58,816 nucleotides of DNA from DAOTWY01 sp003696565 (GTDB lineage Bacteria; Chloroflexota; Anaerolineae; Aggregatilineales; Phototrophicaceae): contig DAOTWY010000031.1 in NCBI GenBank assembly GCA_034435635.1, forward strand, positions 1 through 58,816, in the 5' to 3' direction. This document shows, one piece after another, positions 52,404 to 58,816 of this stretch. The position numbers and the translations under genes are program-made. Below the pieces are notes generated by a model, which saw only the letters and a list, made by a program, of their open reading frames with translations, was not told the origin of the DNA and did no database searches. Every line of letters starts with the position of its first letter. The first letter of the stretch is position 1.

Positions 52404-53828
52404 ATGATGTTATATCCAGACCTCATTAAATCAGGACAAGGACCTCGAATTGCCTTCCTGGAAAAAGCCGACCCAATGCAGATCGCCGAAACGCTTGTAG
52501 CGTTTGCTAATACTGAGGGCGGTGCAATTATCATTGGCTTAAAGGCAAACGGTGAACCAGCTAAGTCCTCTATTGATAGTATCCAACTTGAAAAAGCATT
52601 AAAAGCTGCAGAAGAATTTTGTAACCCAACAGTGGTAACAGGTAACTGGGAAGAGTTAAGTCTTTCACCCTCATCGTCATCATCACAAGAAACTAATCAA
52701 GAAGCAAAGCCAGCTTCTCGGAAAGTTTACGCACTCCGTATTCCACGCAGCATTGAACTCCATGCCTTAAGCGATGGGCGGGTACTAATTCGCAGCGGAA
52801 CCAAAAATCGCCCATTAGGGGGACAAGAAATATTGCGGTTGGCAAGCACTAAAACAACCGGTGATTTTGAAGCTGAAGTTGTTCCTGGTGCAACCCGAGA
52901 TCACTTCAGCAAAAAAATGATTGATGAATATCTTGAAAAACGCTCGGAACGTACCAAACGCCCGTTTGATGGTAACTTAGATGATCTGCTGCGTGAAATC
53001 GGCGCGATTGATAATGATGGTAACCCAACCGTCACCGGCATTTTGTTATTCAGCGAATATCCACAGCAGTGGATTCCACAATCAAGCGTTGTTTTTGCAA
53101 AATTTGTTGGTAAAACACCAAGAGGAGAAAGCGGGTTAGCTGGCTACTCTCGGCGGGAAGAATTAACAGGTCCCCTTGCAAGATTAATTGAAAGTGCTTG
53201 GAATCTGATCTGGAGTGAGATGGCAGTTAGTGCTGTTGTTAAAGGGTTAGAGCGTGAGGAAACATATGAATATCCGCAATTTGCTGTACGAGAAGCAATC
53301 GTCAACGCCATCAGTCATCGTGACTATCGGCTCAAAGGGCGACGTATTGAAATTAGGATGTATTCCGATCGCTTAGAAGTGATCTCACCTGGGGGGCTTC
53401 CAGGATTTATCACAGTTGAAAACATTAAAGATGAGCATTTTAGCCGAAATCCACGTATCGTTAATGGGTTATTTCAATGGGGGTATATTGAAGAATTAGG
53501 GCTTGGCATTGACCGAATGATCGAAGTCATGAAACAAGCAGGGCACAAACCCCCTAACTTTGATGCACGCCCCTATAGCTTCGCTGTCACACTATACAAC
53601 GCACGAGAAAAACAAAGCCCACCAGATTGGGCACGTAGCACTAACCAACGCCAAGCTCTCGCGTTACAATATATCAAAGATCATGGGTCCATCACAAACC
53701 GTGAATATCGTCAAATTTGCCAGGGTGTTTCTGCGGAAACGTTACGTCTTGATCTTGTCGATATGGTAGAAAAAGGTATTCTGGTAAAAGTTGGCTCAAA
53801 AAAAGGGACACATTATATACTTAAGTAA
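52404..53828 (+). CDS. AlbA/Schlafen-domain ATP-binding protein with C-terminal winged helix
   Basis: 474 residues. N-terminal AlbA_2/Schlafen-like domain (EKADPMQIAETLVAFANTEGGAIIIGLKANGEP). A GHKL-type ATPase region (HATPase_c_4 type) covers about 290-390: PQFAVREAIVNAISHRDYRLKG contains the N-box Asn, and LEVISPGGLPGF with the later GLGIDRMIEVM the glycine box. The C-terminal 70 residues look like a winged helix (ALQYIKDHGSITNREYRQICQGVSAETLRLDLVDMVEKG). A Ser/Gln-rich patch around residues 90-108 interrupts the AlbA domain. The family is often labelled transcriptional regulator, but the biochemistry is poorly known and some members occur in defence loci. It directly precedes the histidine kinase. 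Confidence 0.87.
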   Translation: MMLYPDLIKSGQGPRIAFLEKADPMQIAETLVAFANTEGGAIIIGLKANGEPAKSSIDSIQLEKALKAAEEFCNPTVVTGNWEELSLSPSSSSSQETNQEAKPASRKVYALRIPRSIELHALSDGRVLIRSGTKNRPLGGQEILRLASTKTTGDFEAEVVPGATRDHFSKKMIDEYLEKRSERTKRPFDGNLDDLLREIGAIDNDGNPTVTGILLFSEYPQQWIPQSSVVFAKFVGKTPRGESGLAGYSRREELTGPLARLIESAWNLIWSEMAVSAVVKGLEREETYEYPQFAVREAIVNAISHRDYRLKGRRIEIRMYSDRLEVISPGGLPGFITVENIKDEHFSRNPRIVNGLFQWGYIEELGLGIDRMIEVMKQAGHKPPNFDARPYSFAVTLYNAREKQSPPDWARSTNQRQALALQYIKDHGSITNREYRQICQGVSAETLRLDLVDMVEKGILVKVGSKKGTHYILK

Positions 53829-53857
53829 GTTCAACTAATCAGCAAGGTTTTTTGCAG

Positions 53858-56182
53858 ATGAACGCACTAATCGGCTTCATTCTTATTTTTGTGATAGCAA
53901 TACACGGTACTCTAATTTTCTATACACTTTGGAAACAACTCCCCAATCGCTGGGCACTAACCACTGCGATTGGTTTATCAATGCTTACTGTTGCCTCATA
54001 CTTCTTAGGGGATAGCCCGCGCCAGATTATTCTAATTGGGTTAATCATCACCACTGTTGCGGTAAGCGGTGCTATTGCCATCAACGAAATGAGTTCACCA
54101 CGTAACTTGACAATATGGGGCGGATTCAGCACTTTATGGATCATTGCCGTAATGCTAGCCCTGTTAACCAATGATAATGCCACAATTGGAAAGCCAGATT
54201 GGCTACTTAATTTATTTCAAAATCGTGACCCTAGCGCATATGTCATGCTAGCTGGGGTAATCTTGGCTTGGCTTGGGTTAATAGGTGTTGGACTATATAC
54301 ATTTTACAAAGCGCATTTGCCAGAAATTGCCAACCGCAACCTCTATTGGGTTATTAACATGAACATCATGATGCTTGGAGCAATCATCACCGCCAGCGGG
54401 CGTGACATTTCCGGCAGTTTAGGCGGAATCATCATGGTCATTGCACTCATGGGGCTGGTTTATGCCAAAAGCACACACAGCATTTTTGATATTCGGTTGT
54501 CTATTCTCATTGCGCTACGTTATCTTGTTTTTTTAGCGGTCACAGCGGTATTAGTGTTTGGTGTGCTATACATCGCCATTCGTAATAACATCACAAATGA
54601 TGCAGAGGGATTGATCTTCATTAGTTTGTTGAGCTTGGGAACAGTGTTAACTTTTATCCCAATTCGTCAATTAACTGACTTCATCTTCGATAGCATCGCT
54701 GCTCGCACCGATATCAATAGTGGGCATATTACCCGTGAATACAGCAAATTGATCTCAGAAGTCGTTGAATTAGAAGCCCTAATTCCATCTGTCATCGGCA
54801 CATTAAACCGATTGCTGAAAGTAAAATCTACCGCACTTATTTTATTGAACAACACCTCAGACGAAGGCATTAGCCTGTTAGTTATGGCACCCGGTACAGA
54901 AATCGATCAAAAAAATGGGCATATATCTGTCAATAGCCCACTTTACTTTACCTTGGCAAAAGAACGCAAACCACTGACTCAATTTGATATTGAGTATGCA
55001 ACACAATATAAAGACATTTCAATTACAGAGCGAAATTTTTTCCGTGAACTAAATATGAGTGCTTATGCTCCTATCACGCTAGATTATACCCTTATTGGTA
55101 TTCTGGCGGTTGGGCAAAAACTCAATGATATGGCATTTTATCAACGTGACCTGGACTTATTAACGACCTTAGCACAACAAACCGGTATCGCACTACGTAA
55201 CGCCCGGCTTGTTGAAGATTTACAACATCTCAATAAAAACATGCAATCACTTAACCGTAAGCAAAAACAAGCTAACGAACAGCTTAGCCAATTAGATGCT
55301 ATTAAAACCGATTTCGTTACAATCGCCAGCCATGAACTCCGCACGCCACTCGCACAAATCCGTGGCTATACCGATATTATGGATGCAATGAATGAATCCG
55401 GTATGTTAGATCAAGATCAAACCGTCACACTCATTGGCAACCTAAGAAAAGCCACCGAACGAATGGAAGAGTTAATTGCGGCGATGTTGGATGTGAGTCA
55501 ATTAGACGTTGATGCTATGGATTTACGCTTTACGCAATCATCCGTAGAAAGCGTGTTGAGAATGGCAATTGAACCACTGGCAGATGCAATCAAACAACGC
55601 AGACTTACCCTCTCTGCCAGAGGGTTGCGGGGCTTGCCGGCGATCCAAGCCGATCAGCAGCGGCTTGTCCAGGCGATGCGTAACGTGATTGTAAACGCCA
55701 TTAAGTTCACACCAGACGGCGGTAAAATCGAAATTTCGGCATCTTTACAAGAATCACAACAAGAAGACAAGCCCGATCATATCTTAATTGAAATTAAAGA
55801 TACGGGTGTTGGTATTGACCGCGCTAATTTAGAGATGATTTTCAAAAAATTCTTCCGCGCTTATGACCCGTCCTTGCATTCAACCGGTACTTATAAATTC
55901 TTAGGGGCTGGTCCAGGGTTAGGGTTGACCATTGCCAGAGGGGTTATTGAAGGGCACGGCGGTAAAATTTGGGCAGAAAGCCCTGGTCATAGTATGGAGA
56001 GCTTTCCAGGCAGTACCTTCTATATTCTACTGCCAGTCAGCACGCCGGAAGATGCTCGTCGTATTTTATCATTTGAAGGAACGGCATCCACTGATGCTAT
56101 TTCCAATGATACTTTTATGAAGCGTCCTAGCGATAAACAACGCACACCGACCAAACCACTGGAACCGAAAGTAGAGGCTTAA
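53858..56182 (+). CDS. Sensor histidine kinase with multi-pass membrane sensor and GAF domain
   Basis: 774 residues from the ATG at 53858 (a TTG two codons earlier is the alternative). About eight transmembrane helices fill 1-275. A GAF-like domain follows (about 300-445, SAYAPITLDYTLIGILAVGQKL), then a coiled coil, HisKA with phosphoacceptor His492 in ASHELRTPLAQIRGYTD, and HATPase with N-box RNVIVNAIKFTPDGGKIEI, DTGVGID, FKKFFRAYDPS and GPGLGLTIARGVIEGHGGKIW. The membrane part resembles 7TM or histidine-kinase N-terminal sensors for small ligands. No response regulator is adjacent. The stop codon overlaps that of the converging gene. Confidence 0.93.
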   Translation: MNALIGFILIFVIAIHGTLIFYTLWKQLPNRWALTTAIGLSMLTVASYFLGDSPRQIILIGLIITTVAVSGAIAINEMSSPRNLTIWGGFSTLWIIAVMLALLTNDNATIGKPDWLLNLFQNRDPSAYVMLAGVILAWLGLIGVGLYTFYKAHLPEIANRNLYWVINMNIMMLGAIITASGRDISGSLGGIIMVIALMGLVYAKSTHSIFDIRLSILIALRYLVFLAVTAVLVFGVLYIAIRNNITNDAEGLIFISLLSLGTVLTFIPIRQLTDFIFDSIAARTDINSGHITREYSKLISEVVELEALIPSVIGTLNRLLKVKSTALILLNNTSDEGISLLVMAPGTEIDQKNGHISVNSPLYFTLAKERKPLTQFDIEYATQYKDISITERNFFRELNMSAYAPITLDYTLIGILAVGQKLNDMAFYQRDLDLLTTLAQQTGIALRNARLVEDLQHLNKNMQSLNRKQKQANEQLSQLDAIKTDFVTIASHELRTPLAQIRGYTDIMDAMNESGMLDQDQTVTLIGNLRKATERMEELIAAMLDVSQLDVDAMDLRFTQSSVESVLRMAIEPLADAIKQRRLTLSARGLRGLPAIQADQQRLVQAMRNVIVNAIKFTPDGGKIEISASLQESQQEDKPDHILIEIKDTGVGIDRANLEMIFKKFFRAYDPSLHSTGTYKFLGAGPGLGLTIARGVIEGHGGKIWAESPGHSMESFPGSTFYILLPVSTPEDARRILSFEGTASTDAISNDTFMKRPSDKQRTPTKPLEPKVEA

Positions 56183-56847
56183 CGGGCATAAAGATATGCC
56201 CTGCCTAATTTACCTACTTGTGTAATTGCCCCCATGTGGCGCAAGCAATAAACCATCCGCTGCGCCACGGGTCGTTTTTGTTTTAAGCAACGAGCAAGCT
56301 GCGCTGCTGTGAATGTCGTTGGTAGTTCATCCGGCAACAGTTTTTTTAGGTCATCAACTGTCTCAAATAAAACGCTCTCTACCACATCTAGCAATCGGCG
56401 ATCTTGTATACTCCATCCCCCCCGTCGCCAACTTCCCTTGCCATCGTTTATTCGTATTTCTTCGTCACGGATCATCAACACCTGCAAAGAAAAGTTTGGA
56501 TGTCCCATCAAATGATGGAGATAAACTAACTCATTAAAAACATGTGTGACATGCCCACGTTTAGGAGAACGGCGACGTGAATCCTGCTTAATGATCCAAC
56601 GCTCTAACGCGATTGGATAAATCAAACGTACCGAATGCGCTTGTATAAGTTGATTCAATTTGCGTTTTAATGCAGAAAAATTTTGGGTTTGAATTTCAAT
56701 GATTTGCTCTCCCCGCAACATATCCACAACAAACCCATCCACTTCCACCTCAAAACGATCACCAGGCTGTGCTAAATAGTCTTTAAGTGCAATATGCAAA
56801 GACTTCTCCGCATAACGATTAATCCCGCTAGTTTCTGGGTCTATCAT
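56179..56847 (-). CDS. Conserved protein, possible PD-(D/E)XK nuclease-like domain plus winged helix
   Basis: 222 residues. The N-terminal half opens SGINRYAEKSLHIALKDYL, then VDGFVVDMLRGEQIIEIQTQNFSALKRKLNQLI. A helix Glu (14), an Asp on a strand (42) and E51-x-Q53 on the next strand mimic the PD-(D/E)XK order, with Gln in place of the usual Lys. The C-terminal part (TFTAAQLARCLKQKRPVAQRMVYCLRHMGAITQVGKLGRAYLY) looks like a winged helix. No enzymatic role is established. The start overlaps the murI stop as ATGA. Confidence 0.78.
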   Translation of the reverse strand: MIDPETSGINRYAEKSLHIALKDYLAQPGDRFEVEVDGFVVDMLRGEQIIEIQTQNFSALKRKLNQLIQAHSVRLIYPIALERWIIKQDSRRRSPKRGHVTHVFNELVYLHHLMGHPNFSLQVLMIRDEEIRINDGKGSWRRGGWSIQDRRLLDVVESVLFETVDDLKKLLPDELPTTFTAAQLARCLKQKRPVAQRMVYCLRHMGAITQVGKLGRAYLYAR

Positions 56848-57620
56848 ATACCCTCTGGAACAATATCTATGCCTGCAAGGGTATAAACGAGCCGTCTGAA
56901 ACGCACGGGATCACCACTTGTCACATAGCGATGCTGATTACATGGCTGCATATCTGCTGGCAAAATCCGCGCTACCTGCCGCGCCACAGCCTCACCAGGA
57001 TCAACAATCATCGCTTTCTTTCCAATAATCGCTTGTATTTCCGTCTGTAAAAACGGGAAATGTGTACAAGCCATCACAATTTGATCAGCGTTCGCATCTA
57101 ACAAAGGGGTAAGATATTCTTGGATAATCGCTTGTCCTTGCGGGGTATGTTGTATGCTCTGCTCAACGATTTCCACCAATTTCGGTGCAATCACTGTGAG
57201 AACGGTCGTATTGGCTGCAAAGCGTTCTAATACGCTTTTGTACAGCGCACCTTGTGCTGTTGCTTGTGTTGTTAGCACCCCAATCACACCTGTTTTAGTG
57301 GCTTCAACAGCAGGCTTAACAGCGGGTTCCATACCTACAAATGGGAAATCAGGGTAGCGTTCCCGTAAATGCCATAAGCTCGCAGAACTTGCCGCATGGC
57401 ACGCCACAACGATCACCCGCGCACCCTGCGCCATCAAATAATCCGCTATGTTCTCAACAAATTGATCAATTTCGCGTGGGGCGCGCGGACCATACGGCAC
57501 ATGCGCCTGATCTGCATAGTAGAGGGTTGCATACTGCGGTAAAATATGGTGAATCTGACGGAGGACAGAAAGCCCACCTACGCCAGAATCCAAAACACCG
57601 ATGCTATCACACTGCCTCAT
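56844..57620 (-). CDS. murI: Glutamate racemase
   Basis: 258 residues. Cofactor-independent racemase that makes D-glutamate for peptidoglycan. IGVLDSGVGGLSVLR holds the first catalytic-site Asp/Ser, YYADQAHVPYGPRAP the substrate loop, Cys in VVACHAASSASL and Cys in VMACTHFPFL the two catalytic thiols. The first Cys motif is unusual: most MurI have CNTAS, here CHAAS, changing two residues that contact the substrate. It could be an adapted glutamate racemase or a racemase of altered specificity. It overlaps the upstream amidotransferase gene by 14 bases and the downstream gene by 4. Confidence 0.92.
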   Translation of the reverse strand: MRQCDSIGVLDSGVGGLSVLRQIHHILPQYATLYYADQAHVPYGPRAPREIDQFVENIADYLMAQGARVIVVACHAASSASLWHLRERYPDFPFVGMEPAVKPAVEATKTGVIGVLTTQATAQGALYKSVLERFAANTTVLTVIAPKLVEIVEQSIQHTPQGQAIIQEYLTPLLDANADQIVMACTHFPFLQTEIQAIIGKKAMIVDPGEAVARQVARILPADMQPCNQHRYVTSGDPVRFRRLVYTLAGIDIVPEGI

Positions 57621-58344
57621 GACGCTTTGCAGCTGCTATAACAAATGCACGGAATAAGTTCAGCATCGAATCACTATCATCCACTAAATCCTCTGGATGC
57701 CATTGGACAGTCAAAGCAAAGGGATGCTCAGGGATTTCCACCGCTTCAATAATACCATCGGGGGAGTAAGCTGTTGGGCGCAGCCCCGGCGCAAGCTGCC
57801 CAATCGCCTGATGATGAATGCTGTTCACCAACGGTTGTGTATGATGCAAAATACCAGCCAAACAGCTATTTGCATCTACCATGACGCTATGCGCGAGTAA
57901 ATTACGTGGTGTGCTAGAATCAGACTCATGCACTAAAGACGGTGTCACTTCAGAAGCGATATCTTGTATCAACGTGCCACCTAACGCAACGTTAAATACC
58001 TGATGCCCCCGGCAAATCCCCATAATCGGCAGCTTTTCATCCACTGCCCAGCGTGCCACAGTTATCTCGGTTTGATCACGCTGAGGGTCAATTGAATTAG
58101 TTGTTGGATGCAACTCCGCACCATAATATGATGGATCAATATCTCCACCACCCGGAAGCAATACACCGTCCACCCGCTCATATAAAAGGCGGAGTGTTTC
58201 TGATGATAGATTGCATGGAATCACAACAGGAATTCCACCCGCTTTCTCTAATGCTGTAATGTTTTTTGCATAAACGCGGAGGAATTCCTTACCATACTGA
58301 TCTGATGAAACTGCGGCAGTAATGCCAATCAGTGGCTTATACAA
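57607..58344 (-). CDS. Class I glutamine amidotransferase-like gamma-glutamyl hydrolase (peptidase C26, PuuD-like)
   Basis: 245 residues. The triad is complete: Cys in MGICRGHQVFNVALGGTLIQD, His and Glu in TVQWHPEDL. The LLPGGGDIDPSYYG oxyanion loop is typical of peptidase C26 enzymes, which cleave gamma-glutamyl bonds such as gamma-glutamyl-GABA. PLIGITAAV at the N-terminus supports the TTG start at 58344, four bases after the rplS stop. Placed between rplS and murI, it might process gamma-glutamyl compounds, but the substrate is not evident. Confidence 0.88.
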   Translation of the reverse strand: MYKPLIGITAAVSSDQYGKEFLRVYAKNITALEKAGGIPVVIPCNLSSETLRLLYERVDGVLLPGGGDIDPSYYGAELHPTTNSIDPQRDQTEITVARWAVDEKLPIMGICRGHQVFNVALGGTLIQDIASEVTPSLVHESDSSTPRNLLAHSVMVDANSCLAGILHHTQPLVNSIHHQAIGQLAPGLRPTAYSPDGIIEAVEIPEHPFALTVQWHPEDLVDDSDSMLNLFRAFVIAAAKRHEAV

Positions 58345-58347
58345 GGC

Positions 58348-58692
58348 TTAATCCCGACGTTCCTTCAAACGGGCGGCTTTACCACGGCGATCCCGCAGGT
58401 AGTAAAGCTGAGCACGGCGGACTTTAGCTCTACGCAGTATTTCAATCTTTTCAATACGTGGGCTTTTGAGCAGGAAAGTACGCTCCACGCCAATACCATG
58501 GCTAGCCACACGCCGCACAGTGAAATTAGCTTCATTTCCACCACGACGCAAGCGAATGACTACACCTTGAAAAACCTGAATACGTTCACGATTACCTTCA
58601 ACAATACGAAGATGAACTTTGACGGTATCCCCTGGAGCAAGCTCAGGGAAACCACGATCTTCTGCAACAAGGGATTGCATTAATTCGTTCAC
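58348..58692 (-). CDS. rplS: 50S ribosomal protein L19
   Basis: 114 residues, a normal L19. The protein sits at the 30S-50S interface. FPELAPGDTVKVHLRIVEGNRERIQVFQGVVIRLRRGG, FTVRRVASHGIGVERTFLLKSPRIEKIEILRRAKVRRAQLYYLRDRRGKAARLKER is the conserved core order. The start is GTG with GGAAGGAT 9 bases upstream. The usual trmD and rimM neighbours would lie outside the window, and the promoter immediately upstream shows rplS is transcribed from its own start here. Confidence 0.97.
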   Translation of the reverse strand: MNELMQSLVAEDRGFPELAPGDTVKVHLRIVEGNRERIQVFQGVVIRLRRGGNEANFTVRRVASHGIGVERTFLLKSPRIEKIEILRRAKVRRAQLYYLRDRRGKAARLKERRD

Positions 58693-58708
58693 GGTTGACT
58701 ATCCTTCC

Positions 58709-58751
58709 AAAAAAATACGCGCAGAGGCACCCCTTTGGTGCATAATCGCGT
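58709..58751 (-). terminator. Terminator-like hairpin in the rplS leader (possible attenuator)
   Basis: On the minus strand, ACGCG pairs with CGCGT (58751-58747 with 58721-58717) and GCACC with GGTGC (58741-58737 with 58731-58727), separated by a symmetric 5-base internal loop and closed by a 5-base loop. One base later follow seven T (58715-58709), directly before the rplS Shine-Dalgarno. The placement suits attenuation of rplS. Confidence 0.5.
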
Positions 58752-58780
58752 ACACTAACTTCTTCAAATTGCGAACTGAC

Positions 58781-58809
58781 ATTATAGCAATCCAGACACC
58801 CAGCGACAA
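58781..58809 (-). promoter_or_regulatory. Sigma-70-type promoter of rplS
   Basis: On the minus strand: -35 TTGTCG (58809-58804), a 17-base spacer, and a perfect -10 TATAAT (58786-58781). Transcription would begin near 58774, about 80 bases before the GTG start, so the hairpin at 58709-58751 lies in the leader. Confidence 0.65.
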
Positions 58810-58816
58810 GGGCGCA

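Noticed and set aside
52640..52740. Ser-codon-rich stretch in the AlbA-type ATPase as a possible frameshift or repeat expansion
   Set aside because: The frame stays open and rejoins normal domain sequence on both sides. It is a short low-complexity linker only.
1..58816. CRISPR array, transposase, integrase, prophage or rRNA genes
   Set aside because: No regularly spaced repeats, terminal inverted repeats with transposase, phage structural genes or rRNA sequence were seen.

Overview
The window reads as a chromosomal segment of a rod-shaped bacterium with peptidoglycan, most likely a member of the Chloroflexota (Anaerolineae-like). This rests on gene order and protein style: PASTA-less PknB-type kinases, several multi-domain fusions, a fused CrtYcd-type lycopene cyclase, and an mreBCD-mrdA-minCDE-rodA cluster. 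Base composition looks moderate and below 50% GC. No marker in the window fixes the lineage, so the phylum call is inference. Gene density is very high, most neighbours overlap by 1-14 bases, and no gene-free stretch exceeds 300 bases. The longest is the 274-base pur leader region at 17995-18268. I saw no insertion sequence, prophage, CRISPR array or plasmid feature.

Layout. 1-2005 (-): the N-terminal part of selB (cut by the window edge) behind a coiled-coil protein. 2102-4594 (+): dGTPase and a Ser/Thr kinase. 4659-6413 (-): a second, receptor-like Ser/Thr kinase, separated from the first by a bidirectional terminator. 6526-17994 (-): a purine operon in the order purSLQ fusion, purB, purC, purF, purD, purM, purN-hisE fusion, membrane methyltransferase, driven from a good promoter through a structured leader of about 165 nt. 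18269-26018 (+): SRPBCC protein, carotenoid desaturase/isomerase-type oxidoreductase, photolyase, secreted hydrolase, phytoene synthase, lactate dehydrogenase, lycopene cyclase and a membrane protein, together a photoprotection-like cluster. 26026-27645 (-): purK-purE. 27758-29064: a degenerate receiver (+) and a UbiA prenyltransferase (-). 29183-39578 (-): a tightly packed run of phosphomannomutase, hydrolase, a Clp-like ATPase with a decayed first AAA module, NagZ-like GH3, unknown membrane proteins and an esterase-CapA fusion, preceded by a response regulator and tilS. 42046-51524 (+): mreBCD, mrdA, minCDE, rodA, gltX and tRNA-Gln(CUG). 51653-56182: small membrane proteins, an AlbA/Schlafen-type ATPase and a sensor histidine kinase. 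56179-58692 (-): a possible PD-(D/E)XK protein, murI, a class I glutamine amidotransferase and rplS with its promoter and a terminator-like leader hairpin.

How the parts fit. Nine de novo purine steps plus purE/purK are encoded here (purH is not seen). The purN-hisE fusion ties purine synthesis physically to histidine synthesis, whose by-product AICAR is a purine intermediate. The carotenoid genes together with photolyase form a light/oxidation-protection set. The mre/min/rod genes form the elongation and division-placement machinery, and murI at the right end supplies D-glutamate for the same wall. The long minus-strand run 29183-39578 looks like a cell-envelope and quality-control operon of which about half the products are uncharacterised.
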